A model generated the notes under the pieces. That model was given only the letters and a program-made list of their open reading frames with translations. It did no database searches and was not told where the DNA came from. A stretch of DNA of 64,000 bases from Acanthacorydalis orientalis (Eukaryota; Arthropoda; Insecta; Megaloptera; Corydalidae), in assembly GCA_034766995.1 (NCBI GenBank), contig CM068317.1:19415714-19479713 (forward strand), in the 5' to 3' direction. Position numbers and translations under genes: made by a program. Below are positions 51,098 to 62,635 of the stretch, piece after piece (the stretch's first letter is position 1; each line of letters opens with the position of its first letter).

Positions 51098-52841
51098 ATA
51101 TATATATATATATTTCAGAAGTTATCACTTTATAGGCTATTTAAATATCGTGATGATTGTATTTACTCTCTTATTATCATATGTGTAAAAATGTAGTTGT
51201 AGTATAATTTCGTCGCGCGTCATCTCGTTTCAATGAAAAATAAAGAAGTTCTCTAAATATAGAAAGACAGGTGATAATATTTTTATTAATAACTGTTATC
51301 TCATTTTTTTGCAAAAAGAACTGTATAACTGTAACTAAATTTAATCTTACAAATGATTTTCTATTCCCCATAAATCAATCGTAAGAAAGTTTCCGATCAA
51401 AAATTTTCATTAATAATTTTTGATTTGCTTATATACACGATTCCATAATCCTCCTCTGAGGATGATGAAATCGTCATCGGAATACTTATGAACAACTGTG
51501 AAAGAGGTAAGATATGAAACAATGTTTCTTAGTAAATAAGAATTATTTCAGCTTTTTCTATATTTTAGCGCTTCTCAATACTTAAAAAATACAACTGTAA
51601 GATTTAAAAAATCAATTACTACTCAATAAATTGTAATAAAAAAAACATTCAGGTACTTAAAAGCAAAACCTTTACTTTAAGAACAATAATATAATACAAG
51701 AAGAATTTGATTTAAATATTGTGAAATTACTGCTGTTTTTTTTGATATTATGCATAGTTCATTGTTAAGAAATAAAACTCCAAAACCACACTTTGGTATA
51801 TGGTATAGTTACTATTCAATATGTGTATAGTAATTAAGTACACCAATCTACATAAATATTGAAGTAATTTAATGAATCCAATGTTTGTAGATAATCATGG
51901 AAAATACTTTAATCTGAAATATATAATCGAGTAAAAACGAATTCATGGTCTTGGATAACATATTTTTTTACTTTGTCGTGTATATTTTTCTCCTTACATT
52001 GTTAACAAATTATATGTTTGAGTTAAAAAATGTGAATACTTTCATATACCTTAAATTATTCGTATAGTTTACAGATGTTTAAAAATTAATATAGATTTTT
52101 TAAGTCTAATTCATAAAGAAATAATTGCAGAAGGAATTTAACAAGTAAAAAATTTCAATCTCGTATAAGCACTTTTATTTTTTTCAGTGAAAGTTTTTAG
52201 CAATAAATTAAAAACAGTTTTATAATAATAACCGGTATTTCAACAAAGCAACGTATATGACTAAGCTTTCTGTCATAAACAGACATAATTGAGTCTATTC
52301 ATATCAAAATAATATAACACAAGGAACATAATTTTGTTTAAATTCTAAAGAAATGACCACTTTATTCTATTTTTTATTATTTTTGCAAAATTGTCACTTT
52401 CACACTGTATACATTTTAACATGAACGGAATTACTTATGAAACACTTGAATCATATTCTTTTGTTAATTCCTAAAAAGTCAAATCTTAACATACTATAGC
52501 CTCTTCATCGTGGAGAACTTATAGTACTCATTTTTTTCTTTAACGAGAAGAACAAGAGAAAATATAAAAACTATTCGATTCTAAATCATTTCCGTCGATA
52601 TCAATTGTAATCTTAATGTTCCAGGATGATAAATTTTATATTGAACATGTGTGAGTAATTCAGATAATAGTCAGGTATAAATATTTATAAACGATTGCAT
52701 ATTCACGTTAATTCATATTATTTTCAGTTATCTGATAAATTAAAAATGAAATAGAGTGAATTTCTATTAATACTTTGCTCGGAGTATAGTGCTTTTTTAC
52801 TTTATAACTTTCAATATAAAAATTAATCTTTTTTTATAAAG

Positions 52842-52885
<44 letters not shown>

Positions 52886-52899
52886 ATAAATATATACAT
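50596..52899. other. AT-rich non-coding stretch
   Basis: Compound (TA)n/(CA)n/(TG)n at 50950-51114. A hairpin-containing motif ctgaggatgatgaaatcgtc followed by atcggaat at 51455-51482 superficially resembles a hammerhead core. (TA)n-(TG)n at 52841-52885. No gene recognised. Confidence 0.5.
50950..51114. repeat. (TA)n/(CA)n/(TG)n compound microsatellite
   Basis: About 165 bp with CA and TG blocks on opposite sides of TA runs. Confidence 0.96.
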
Positions 52900-52975
52900 A
52901 CACAAGAGGGCTCTGCCCTCTGCTTTCTTTGCTTGTTAACCCCCAGGCTCGCTACGCTCGCCCACTTTCAGTTAT
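52900..52975 (-). repeat. GC-rich patch related to the GC-ended repeat family
   Basis: Abrupt GC-rich block. The minus strand reads gggcgagcgtagcgagcctg and ends gcagagggcagagccctctt. Shares the gagcg-agcgagc and cagagccctct wording with 13208-13290. Confidence 0.45.
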
Positions 52976-53009
52976 AAATATGTACAAGTAACCGAATGAA
53001 ACAGTAAAC

Positions 53010-53202
53010 GTATTTTTGGGTATCATAGAAGACTCGTCCCAAATAAATAAGTCGACGTCGTTGGATTTTTTTATTGTTTGTGGATAATTTTGATTTTATA
53101 TATAGAGAAAAAGAGAGATAAACATATTTGGGTCCGAGAGAAACCTCTTCCCAATAAATAAGTAGACGTTATGGAATTTTTATTTTTAGTGGATAATTTT
53201 GA
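53010..53202. repeat. two tandem direct repeats, period about 111 bp
   Basis: aataaataagt starts at 53042 and again at 53153. Around each, ttgggt, ctcttcccaataaataagta-like, gacgt, ggattttttatt-like and gtggataattttgatt blocks line up. Both units end at a TA-rich tract. Confidence 0.75.
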
Positions 53203-53203
53203 T

Positions 53204-53240
<37 letters not shown>

Positions 53241-53243
53241 ATA
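53203..53243. repeat. (TA)n microsatellite
   Basis: TA then GTAT units, directly left of the rearranged mariner. Confidence 0.94.
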
Positions 53244-53254
53244 TGATGAGGCAA

Positions 53255-53405
53255 TGATATTCTTTTTTCATCGTGTATTGCAAAAAAGTGTCGTACAGTT
53301 ATATTATCTTTTAACATAGTGTCCATTGCGTTCAATGCAAATCCTCCAACCTTTCCTAAGTACCCGGATTCCTCTAAAAAAGTATTTTGTTCGCATGCGG
53401 TACCA
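53255..53405 (-). pseudogene. mariner transposase C-terminus (inverted copy)
   Basis: The minus strand reads FFRGIRVLRKGWRICIERNG, then HYVKR, stop. This is the final block of mariner transposases (FFLRGIQKLVERWRKCIERNGDYVEK). The longer open frame at 53186-53416 is a shifted shadow. Confidence 0.7.
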
Positions 53406-53429
53406 CTCATTACCACCTTATATAAGAAG

Positions 53430-54040
53430 CAGAATGGCTTTCTAGTGGGAATTCTGACTAAAGATGCAAATTGGCTTCACTATCATCATACAAAAACTAA
53501 ACGATCGAGCAAGGAGTGACGCCATATCTCTTCACCAAAATCAAAAAAGTTATCATCTGCAGATAAAGTTATCCTGACTGACTTTTGAGATGAACGGGAC
53601 TCAATTTTAGAGCACTATATATCAAGAGGGAACACCGTTACCAGTGCCACATATTCTCGTTAGGAATCATCTCCGACCAGTAATTAAGTTCAAACGACTA
53701 GAACTTCTGAGTACTGGCGTCTTATTGCAACACGGCAATTCTCGACCCCATACTACCCTTTCAACGGAGCATACCATCAAGTAAATGCATTTCAAGAGTT
53801 TTCCTCATGCGCCGTACTCGCCAGACCTCACTCCAAGTGATCAATATCTCTTTAACCTGAAGAAATGGGTGAAAAGTCTTTCAAGACGAATGAAGAAGTG
53901 AAGAGATGTTATTTACTGGCTACACGGGCAACCAAAAGTCTTTTTTTCTAGAGGAATCCAGAAACTAGATAAGCACTAAAAGACTTATATTGAATGCAAT
54001 GGAGAATATGTTCAAAAATTGTACAATTGTATGACACCTC
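53430..54040 (+). pseudogene. mariner transposase, catalytic half
   Basis: The first part reads FLVGILTKDANWLHYHHTKT, equivalent to FLxxIVTGDETWVHHYxPETK, with the first Asp in KDANW. RHISSPKSKKLSSADKVILT matches the WRHTSSPxPKKxxxxxSAGKVMLTVF block. Next come RDSILEHYISRGNTVTSATY, LLQHGNSRPHTTLSTEHTIK in another frame (canonical LLQHDNARPHTA, second Asp changed to Gly), and PHAPYSPDLTPSDQYLF (third Asp present). It ends FFSRGIQKLDKH and YIECNGEYVQK. Stops and frameshifts throughout. Confidence 0.75.
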
Positions 54041-54098
54041 CTTACAATATATGACGAAAATAAGGGTAAGTAAGGTTTTCATTTGACTCACCTTTGTG

Positions 54099-54129
<31 letters not shown>

Positions 54130-55120
54130 GATGCTTATATAGCTGTTAACGAAGAGGAGGGTGTGGAGGTGATTGCGAGTTTGTAATTGCCGGATTATTA
54201 TAGTATGACGTAAATTGCACTCACATCCTCTATTCGTCTCGAATATTGTTATTTACTGTCCTTTGTTGTAAAGTTATAATTTTAACTTGATACGTGAAAA
54301 CGCACTGTAAGTTGTCCAGAGGTTCTGAAGTTTTGCAACGTATTTTAATAAACAGATAGATAAATATAATAATTTATTTGTTTTATATTATAGATACACA
54401 CAAAGTCATACTGGTGTGGCATGGAATTGATGTCTGTTTAGCAGTGCCAGTTCGCAAACAAGTTTAAGTGTTCATATAAATAATTAGTAAATGATGTTAT
54501 TTAATAACTATGTTTAAACACTTTGACTGCTATACGACGCGCCGGTCGTATGCATTTCTAACTAATTGAACTAACGACGGTCGTCCGTCGTAAACAGGTA
54601 ATGTGGTTAAAACAATTTGGTTAAAATTATGCAGTTAAAATTATTTTCGATTCATATTTAACTGTTTTAAATATCAGTATTGGCCTGCAAAATATGTTTA
54701 CAGAATAATGACGACAGCTGGCCGTGGAAACGGTCAGCATTTCGAAATAAAAAAATCGTTATGTGTATAAGTTAATAAATCAATGGTAAAAAGTTGAAAA
54801 CAGTTAAAATAGTGTATAAAATTAATTTATTTATTCCTTTTAATTTACAATGCATTCAAACGTTGTAAAGTAAAACAGAAATAAAATTAAATTCAAAATG
54901 AAAGATAAAAAATTTGAAAAAGATTACAAAAAGGAAGTAATAAATATGGTTAAGTAATTAATGGTTACATTATAAGTAATTTATAAATGATTTTTTACAA
55001 GACAATTTGTACACATTGCAGGTTTTTCTGGGCATTGCAAACAATAAGTGGTAATTCGAGGAGTTACACTCGCTTTATCTCTCTCATTCCGCGACTTTCA
55101 AATTACTGTCGATTTATACT

Positions 55121-55190
<70 letters not shown>

Positions 55191-55244
55191 TATATATATA
55201 TACACACATATATATACATATATACATATAGATTAAGATATTGA
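54130..55244. other. AT-rich non-coding stretch
   Basis: tttaaacactttgactgcta followed by cgacgcgccggtcg at about 54513-54550 resembles a single piggyBac-type end, and gacgacagctggccgtgg at 54712 is a GC-rich island. No partner end or coding sequence seen. Compound (TA)n/(CA)n at 55122-55230. Confidence 0.4.
55122..55230. repeat. (TA)n/(CA)n compound microsatellite
   Basis: TA runs with two CACACA interruptions. Confidence 0.96.
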
Positions 55245-55315
55245 GCTAATATATTCGATACGAGCAGAGTCCCCGAGGTCGGCGCGAGCATATCAACTAG
55301 AGGACAGGTTCCCAT
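55245..55315 (+). repeat. GC-rich patch resembling the end of the GC-ended repeat
   Basis: attcgatacgagcagagtcc and gaggtcggcgcgagcat resemble atcgtatcgagtagagggta-gagtccc at 7738-7768. Confidence 0.4.
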
Positions 55316-55934
55316 AGTCTTTACTTATATTTATTGGATTAAATATTTTAAGTCCTTTCCCATATTTATAACTTAAATAAAAGCTTAAATAATAAAGGTA
55401 TTTCTTTTGACCCACACAGCTGCAAATATCAGTGAACATGCGGCAGTCAGTGTTAATGACTAAGCCATTATTGGCAAATTATTCATGTATATAGACTACT
55501 AACAGATAACAGTGTAAATGAAACTGTTATTGAAAGAAAAAGTAACTGATAAAGTGTTATTTATATTTTGCTAATTTAAATAAAATGTAAATAAAGTATT
55601 TGGTAAAGTGATAAATAACATATTATCAGAGTAAACAAATCAGATTAAAATAAAGAATTGTCATTTCATTGATTTTAATTTAAGAAACAGCCTTCACGTT
55701 GGTTATTAATGACTTTATAAAAGAAATGGTTGAATAAAATAGACGAAATAGACGAAAAATCTTTCGAGATTTAATAAAGAAACTTTATTTTGATCTTTTA
55801 CCCGTTTTGGATTATCTACATAAACTAAAATTTGTTTTCAAGATGAACCATTTATATTAGTTTGATTTTTTGAATATATATTATAATCAAAAGGGGGTAT
55901 TTTAAAACCAACCCGTAATTTGAGATAAAATTGA
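55316..55934. other. AT-rich non-coding stretch
   Basis: Nothing recognised. Confidence 0.5.
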
Positions 55935-56290
55935 TATTGTCCAATAACGTGGGAAAAAGACAGCATCCTCTAAAGTTGAAGAGTTATTATTCAAAGAAAA
56001 CCTTTACACGAAAATGAAAGTGTGCTAAGTGGTTGGTGGTACTGCAGAGATGTGATATATTATAATCTTATTCAATTACTCATCAATTCTCACCTGCATC
56101 GTATGATATTGCCAACAATTGGGATCATTTAAATGGAGAACTACATGAGAAAAAATATTAGAAAATAAGTAATGTAACATTTTATCAGGACGATAATAGA
56201 CCTCATATGGTAACAGCAGTGGAAAAATCTTGATTGAAATTTTAATTATAAAATTTTGAAATTGCAATTCCAAATTTTTTTCTGATGTCA
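55935..56290 (+). pseudogene. mariner transposase fragment (mellifera-like)
   Basis: Plus-strand blocks in shifting frames: VLSGWWYCRDVIYYNL (canonical VLLSVWWDxxGVIYYELL) and, after a shift, GELHEKKY, stop, KISNVTFYQDDNRPHMVTAV. The last is the second catalytic block (VxFHQDNARPHTxxxT) with the Asp present. Flanking domains are absent or unreadable. Confidence 0.6.
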
Positions 56291-56670
56291 AATGTTCAAA
56301 ATTAATAATTGATTATTCTTTATTATTTCTCATATGTATTTCGATGGCCAGGCTATTATTCTCAGAATCAAAGTGCACATAAAAATAACAAATAACCAGT
56401 TACTAAATATTTTTCATCAGAAATATATTTTGTGGTTTTTCAAGTGTAATTTTCTTATTTATTCTCCTTATTTCTCTTTTCTTTTCACATATTTTTTCAT
56501 TGTAGAAATCATTCGATCGAAAAAAATTAATAACTTATAGTCAGGCCACATATTAAAAACTTATTTGAATTTTAATCTGTATAAATAACTAACTAAACAG
56601 GAGTTTTGAAAATACTTTTTTTCTTTTTATTGACCTACAAACCTAAATTACTTTTAAAACTTAATATATA
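56291..56670. other. AT-rich non-coding stretch
   Basis: Nothing recognised. Confidence 0.5.
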
Positions 56671-56671
56671 C

Positions 56672-56726
<55 letters not shown>
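56671..56726. repeat. (TA)n microsatellite
   Basis: Pure TA run immediately upstream of the LINE copy. Confidence 0.97.
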
Positions 56727-56728
<2 letters not shown>

Positions 56729-58224
56729 TAATGTGTCTCACTAAGTATTACCGGAATAGTTGTCATATCCAAAAAAGAATATGACAAATGGAAGAGTAGC
56801 AGGGATTGATAAATTATTAGTAGAAAACTTCAAACTGATAGGAGAAAAAAATCCAAAAGTTCTCGCCGATACATTCACATCGTGCATAGAAAAAATAAAT
56901 ATTCCAGAAAAATGGAACTAAACTAACGTAATTCTTCTACACAAGAAAGGAGGTATAGAAAATTTAAAAAACTACCTCCCAATCAGTTCACTACCTACAG
57001 AATATAAAATTTTTAGAAAAATAATTTCAGTACGTCTACAAGCGCAACTATATTTCGTTCAATCAAGAGAACAAGCAGGATTTCGACCCGGATTTAGTAC
57101 AACAGATCATATTTAAGTAGTGAGGGAAGTAATTGGGACGGTCAAATGAATACCAAATACCAGTATGTCTTGGATTTATAGACTACGAAAAGGCTATCGA
57201 CTTCATTACCACATTATCGTTCATATCTGCATTGACGAGCCAGGGTATAATGGACGCATACATCGAGTTGTTAGATAACATCTACAAGAATGCAACCTAC
57301 ACCCGTACCTATACCGGTGAATCTACAGGAAGAAATAAAGGAGATCAAAATCCAGAAAGGTATAAGACAGGGAGATGCAATTTCGCCGAAATTATTTATG
57401 GCAGCCTTAGAAGTATTCAAATCACTCGACTGGGAGGACAAAGGAACCGAAATAAAAAGTGAAAGATTACGTCACCTCCGGTTAGCTAATACTATCGTCA
57501 TCTTCGTAAGTACTCCGAAAGAGCTACAAAACAGGATAGAAGAATTAGATGATACCAGACAAAAAATTGACCTAAACATGAACCACACAAAAATCAAAGT
57601 GTTGTTCAATGCGTTTATCTGTCTGAAGAAAATTGAAATAAAAGGAACAAAAATAGAAGAAGTTATAACGTAAACCTATCTAGGCCTGCTTATCAACAAA
57701 GATGGATTATTCATTGAAGAAGTAAACAGGAGAATAAAAATCAAATGGAGCTCGTTTGGACGAAACGGCTCAATATTTAAATCAACAATCCCACTATGTT
57801 TGAAGAGAAAAGCATTTGATCAATTTATATTACCAGTCCTTACTTACAGCAGCGAAACATAGGTGCTTAACGCCAAAATAATTCAGACTCTAAACAACAT
57901 AGACAAGTATGGAAACTTGCGTGCTAGGAATAACAAGAAGAGATAGGAAAATAATAGAATGGATACGAAAACAGACAGGAGTCACATATGTAAAGAGTCT
58001 GAAATGGAAATGGACGGGACATGTTGCAACAAGAAGACAATCGATGGACGACAGAAATTATTAACTGGAAACGAATAACACTAAACAGCTGGCAAGAAGA
58101 AATGACCAATGTACGAGGGTGGGATCAAGGTCTCAATCGAGTGGGAGTGAGGGAATCTGCTAATCGTACAAAATGGAAAATTATGGAAGAGACCTTCATC
58201 CAGCAGTGAATTAACAGAGGCTGA
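56727..58224 (+). mobile_element. RTE-like LINE, 5'-truncated, older copy
   Basis: About 1.5 kb of the same LINE family as 13951-15029, here on the plus strand and reaching further upstream into the reverse transcriptase. It ends near cagaggctga at 58224 and is enclosed by (TA)n tracts on both sides. It is more diverged than the other two copies, with many stops. Its segment 58077-58166 differs from the other copy and instead matches, inverted, the 5' leader of the mariner at 10843-12152. Confidence 0.85.
56765..58209 (+). pseudogene. reverse transcriptase pseudogene of RTE-like LINE
   Basis: Blocks in order: NGRVAGIDKLLVENFKLIGE, IPEKWN, stop, TNVILLHKKGG, LPISSLPTEYKIFRKIISVR (RT motif 2), REQAGFRPGFSTTDHI, GFIDYEKAIDFI (motif A), IELLDNIYKNAT. 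A frameshift follows near 57290, then IQKGIRQGDAISPKLFMAAL (motif B) and LRLANTIVIF, where motif C FADD has become LANT. Next are IDLNMNHTKIKVLFNAF, VNRRIKIKWSSFGRNGS and LKRKAFDQFILPVLTYSSET, ending [15 protein letters not shown]. The motif C loss alone would abolish polymerase activity. At least four stops and several frameshifts. Confidence 0.87.
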
Positions 58225-58225
58225 T

Positions 58226-58256
58226 TATGTATATATGTATATATAAATATATATGT

Positions 58257-58337
<81 letters not shown>

Positions 58338-58359
58338 TGTTATATATATGTATATATGT

Positions 58360-58451
<92 letters not shown>

Positions 58452-58505
58452 GTATATATATATGTATATATATATATATATTTGTGTATATATATATATA
58501 TATAT
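58226..58505. repeat. ~280 bp (TA)n/(TATG)n/(TACA)n compound microsatellite
   Basis: Begins at the LINE 3' end. TA blocks alternate with gtatacatata units; open in several frames on both strands by composition. Confidence 0.96.
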
Positions 58506-58919
58506 CAACTATAATTAAAATTCGAGATTAATAAATAAAACATTCTTAGAACTTCAATAATATATGTACTAATATCGCATGGTGGTTTCTGAAACATTGT
58601 CTGCGGTTTTGTTTTCAATTTGTTGTCTGTGATAGAAAACATATCTAGAATAAACTTGTAATTTGTAAATACTTTTTCTTCGAAATTGAATTGTTAACCG
58701 ATATCAATACCATAAACTAGCGGTGAGTTCATCACAGTTAGTCCAAAGTATATGAATTGATCAGCAACGATGTTATTAATTCGACATTATAATTATGGTA
58801 ATACATTATGGAGGTCATATTGTAGGTTAGGAATTCTTTTCGATTTTTTTATAGCTACAACGACTGCTATAAATAAACATTATATTGGACTTTTTATCAT
58901 TATGACTTTCATATACACT

Positions 58920-58973
<54 letters not shown>

Positions 58974-60406
58974 CACATAAAATATCGTACATTTTAATTT
59001 CTTAGTAAAATGAAAGACGATATCCCTATTTATTCGTTAAAATTAAACGTTTTGTATAAAGTACAAATGTTTTTACAGTTGTTGACAATGAATTTATGCA
59101 TCATAGATTTAATTAAATGTAAAATATCGTAACATAAACCCTCATATAAGACTCATCAAATTCGAACCATTGTCTCTGTGAATTAAAAACATTATCATCG
59201 AAAAACAATATATTGAAATTTAACTTTAATGTTTTTGTCTTTACGAAGATGTATTTTTATATTTATTTCTTATACATCACATTTTTTGTCAATAACTAAC
59301 AATAGATTTCAAAAAGCTTATAATTTTGATTTCCTTTCAGTGAAATATTTTTCAAAAATCTGTTTGTACATTGTTTATTTTGAAAATCAATTAGAAGCTT
59401 ATGTACTTATTTGTAACCCGTTTTGGTTGTTGTTTCTTTTTTAATACTAGTGTATCTTGAAGTATTTCTTACGTTTTTTATTTAACCCGAATTCATAATT
59501 TCAAAACGTTAATCTTAAATTTATAAATCCTAATCAAACGCAAGATTTAATGCTGGGATTTTTATTATTATTGATGTTACAAATATTCCTCTTGTATGTT
59601 TGTGTAGTATCATTGTCTTTTTAACCTTTTGCGTTGTGGACGTCTTTTACTATGAGTGTACGTATAATTCTTTGAAGCTATTTCTAAAACAGTGCACTGC
59701 TCGCATACCATGTTATAAAAATGGCGATTACTAATTCCATTAAATTTTATACTTTGCATCACAGTTGATTGAGAAATCTTTTAGCCGTAGCTGTTCAAAC
59801 ATTTAAATTTATTTTTTATTTGCTCGTTTTTCGTGATAGAGATTTTGGCTTATGCGCGGCTGAACTGGACAGAGGGAAATGAAAAGCGAGTGAGTATTTT
59901 TTAAATACTTATATTGTTATATAAACATAGTGTTATAATAAAAAAGAAAGAGGATTTTCCAACATACATCAGATAAATAAATGCACAAGTGCTATTTTCA
60001 AGTAGTACTGATTTTTCATTATATTTTTTTTTAATCGGTATTTTTAAACTAATTATTTGAATTCTTTTTATATCATCCTTCTTTAAATAAGAATAATTTC
60101 GAAAAAGACGGAGTTATATCAGATGCATCAAATTTATAATGAAGAGTTGACAAATAAAAGAGAAAAATTTTGAACTTACTATAAAGAATACGATTTTTCA
60201 ATTCAAGTAGTGGATTTTTGTTTCTATAAGTTTAATAAATTGTATTTCATAGAAAAATAATTATTATTAATTATTGAAAATTATTTAAAATGGTTTCAAT
60301 GTGTATTGGTTGTATTTTTCTCTTTGCATTTTCTTCAGAATGGATTTTTGCAATAGTGATTCTATTTCTAAACTTTGTATTTCCATAATAACTTCAGAAA
60401 TGCCAC

Positions 60407-60408
<2 letters not shown>
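58506..60408. other. AT-rich non-coding stretch
   Basis: (TA)n at 58921-58971. ttaaccttttgcgttgtgga at 59621 resembles a piggyBac-type end without a visible partner. No gene recognised. Confidence 0.5.
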
Positions 60409-60484
<76 letters not shown>

Positions 60485-60492
60485 CATATATA
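60409..60492. repeat. (TA)n microsatellite
   Basis: TA tract that interrupts the Tc1-like element upstream of its surviving 3' part. Confidence 0.96.
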
Positions 60493-60496
60493 CCTT

Positions 60497-60609
60497 TCTT
60501 TCAACAAGAATGGAACCAAATCAGCCCAGTTATAACGAAAAAACTTGTACATTCCATGCCTAATCGATTAAAAGCAGTTCTGAAATCTGAAAAATATCCC
60601 ACCAAGTAC
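60497..60609 (+). pseudogene. Tc1-like transposase C-terminus
   Basis: The frame reads FFQQEWNQISPVITKKLVHS, then MPNRLKAVLKSEKYPTKY, stop. It matches the EEWNKIsPExxxxLVxSMPRRLQAVIKxKGxPTKY ending of Tc1-like transposases, with the natural stop position preserved. The catalytic domain would lie upstream but is replaced by (TA)n. Confidence 0.82.
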
Positions 60610-60718
60610 TAGCTTCCATAATTCTCACTATTTTTCAAACAATATTGCTAGTGGCCGGATACTTTTGTTTATATAAATATGGAATGTTGAATTGAAAACA
60701 CACCTTTTTTCAACATAT

Positions 60719-60791
<73 letters not shown>

Positions 60792-60823
60792 GTGTCTATA
60801 TATGTATATATATATATATATAT
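60719..60823. repeat. (TA)n compound microsatellite
   Basis: TA with TACA and TGTC interruptions inside the Tc1 3' region. Confidence 0.95.
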
Positions 60824-60979
60824 CTTATTGTTATTATTTGTAAATATTATATTTTGAAGTACAGTAATAAACGATATTAAACATATTTTTAAACAATTTC
60901 TTCTCTACTGTAAATTAAATTTATTACATAAAACATAGTGAGTATAAGAGATGGCCGGATAATTTTGTGAGTGACTGTA

Positions 60980-61294
60980 TAGACGTGGACTCTAATGACC
61001 TTAGTTATCGGCGCGCCATTAAATCTTATGTAACCAACTAATCAAATATATATAAAACTTTGTATTCTGCTGTTGAACGCACTGAGTTATAATTCGAGGA
61101 AAATTTAATTCTAAAAAGTTTAAAAGTTCATTTTAAAATATATTCACCTCAAAGGCAAAAGTACAAGTATTAATCGTAAATGAGGATAAATTTTATTTAA
61201 AATAAATCTTTAAATTCAAATTTGTTTCTCTAACCAAAAAATATTTTTTTTGACTGATTTAAATCAATAAATAATATTACAACTAAATCATATA
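60980..61294. other. AT-rich spacer
   Basis: Nothing recognised. Confidence 0.5.
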
Positions 61295-61302
61295 CACTTA
61301 TT

Positions 61303-61706
61303 CAGGGTCGGATTTACATTAGGTGCCGCCCTTGGGTCACCAATAAAATGCCTCCCCTTCCTCTTCACCAATTTTGTCCAAATGAAATAAGAGAAATCCA
61401 TGACCGTTGGTAATTTTAATAACATTTTCATAGAAAAATTTTAATGATTACAAAAAAAATTGTAAAATTTCCCATTCATTTAACTTATTTTAAAAATGCA
61501 AATTATGAATTTTTGTTACATAAATCTCAGAAACAAAATTTGAATTATAAATATTTTTAGATTTAATTCTTGATTTCACATAAGAGTTACCTGTAAATCA
61601 AAAGTATGATTGAAAATAACATTTCCAGCTTTTCAAAATTTGTCGCACATCAAAATTTGCCACCCTGGGCAGTGGCCCATGTTGCCCCTGTCTAAATCCT
61701 ACGCTG
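61303..61706. mobile_element. hAT MITE with perfect 8 bp target duplication
   Basis: A 404 bp element flanked by cacttatt at 61295-61302 and 61707-61714. The left end is cagggtcggatttacattag. The right end, reverse complemented, is cagcgtaggatttagacagg. Both begin with CAG and share the cggatttA core; subterminal gtgccgccc/ggcagtggcc blocks are GC-rich. The AT-rich interior has no coding potential, so it is nonautonomous. Confidence 0.88.
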
Positions 61707-61714
61707 CACTTATT

Positions 61715-62143
61715 GCTTATTTCTGTTCTGAAAAGTCTCTTCAAAAACACAAAAAAATACTGTATATGATTTTAACTGACATCTGACACTTTTTAAAGAG
61801 ATTTTATATTTAAATTAGCGAATAAAAAATCGTGGAATACTCAAACGAAGAACAAAAAAATTAATACAATAACAATGCAATTCAGCATGTATCAACATAT
61901 CACGAGAATTTAATAAGTTCAATAAACTTTCAACATGTCAAATAGCAAATATATAACTCATTTAAAAGTGTCTTAAAAGGCGTGACAAACAGACGATTAA
62001 AACATTTGTATAAGGATCATAAAATAATAAAACACCTTGTTAAAAAAGAAAAACAATAAAAAAAATATTTAATATACAATAAAATAAAAATCTTACATAG
62101 TCATATGGTAATTATTTTATATATATACATACACACATTTATA

Positions 62144-62213
<70 letters not shown>

Positions 62214-62635
62214 TTCTAACATCCGACAACCTTATTTAACCTCTATTTCTTTGTAATTCAGACTCACTTATTCTCAGAACCGTTCAATTAAATACATAAC
62301 TGTCCTTTCATAACTCACAACTAAATAATTTACAATAATTGAACGTATGTACTGATTCTATATGAGGCTGATAAATACACATAGATTATACTGATAACGA
62401 TTGCAATTTTTAATCGATAGTATCGTTTTACGTACACAACGTTCGTAATTGTACTACATGGAAAGTTGAAACTATTGTGATATTTTTAAAGTAGATCTAT
62501 GGAAAGGTGATCTTATTTCCTGATTCATATAAACCACGATGGTGGGATTGTGTTATTAATTATAGATGTATTGAGAGAAATATAAGATTACTTATGAACA
62601 TGTTCGCATAGAAAAAATGTATTTATCTGTCGTTA
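61715..62635. other. AT-rich non-coding stretch
   Basis: (TA)n at 62117-62209; nothing else recognised. Confidence 0.5.
62117..62209. repeat. (TA)n microsatellite
   Basis: About 90 bp, nearly pure on the right side. Confidence 0.97.

Larger units (their letters stand above)
53244..54099. mobile_element. rearranged mariner with two 3' ends in inverted orientation
   Basis: The left part (53244-53410) is the 3' end of a mariner on the minus strand; the right part (53420-54099) is a longer 3' portion of the same family on the plus strand. Both outer borders are therefore the same end. The left outer sequence, reverse complemented, reads gaatatcattgcctcatcat. The right reads gttttcatttgactcacctt. 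TA-rich tracts lie outside both. Confidence 0.65.
60493..60979 (+). mobile_element. Tc1-like element, 3' part
   Basis: Carries the transposase C-terminus followed by a 3' non-coding region containing gtggccggatacttttgt (60652). It ends gatggccggataattttgtg-agtgactgta at 60979. The reverse complement of that end starts tacagtcactcacaaaatta, a Tc1-type terminus. A (TA)n at 60719-60823 lies within the 3' region. The left half is missing. Confidence 0.78.
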
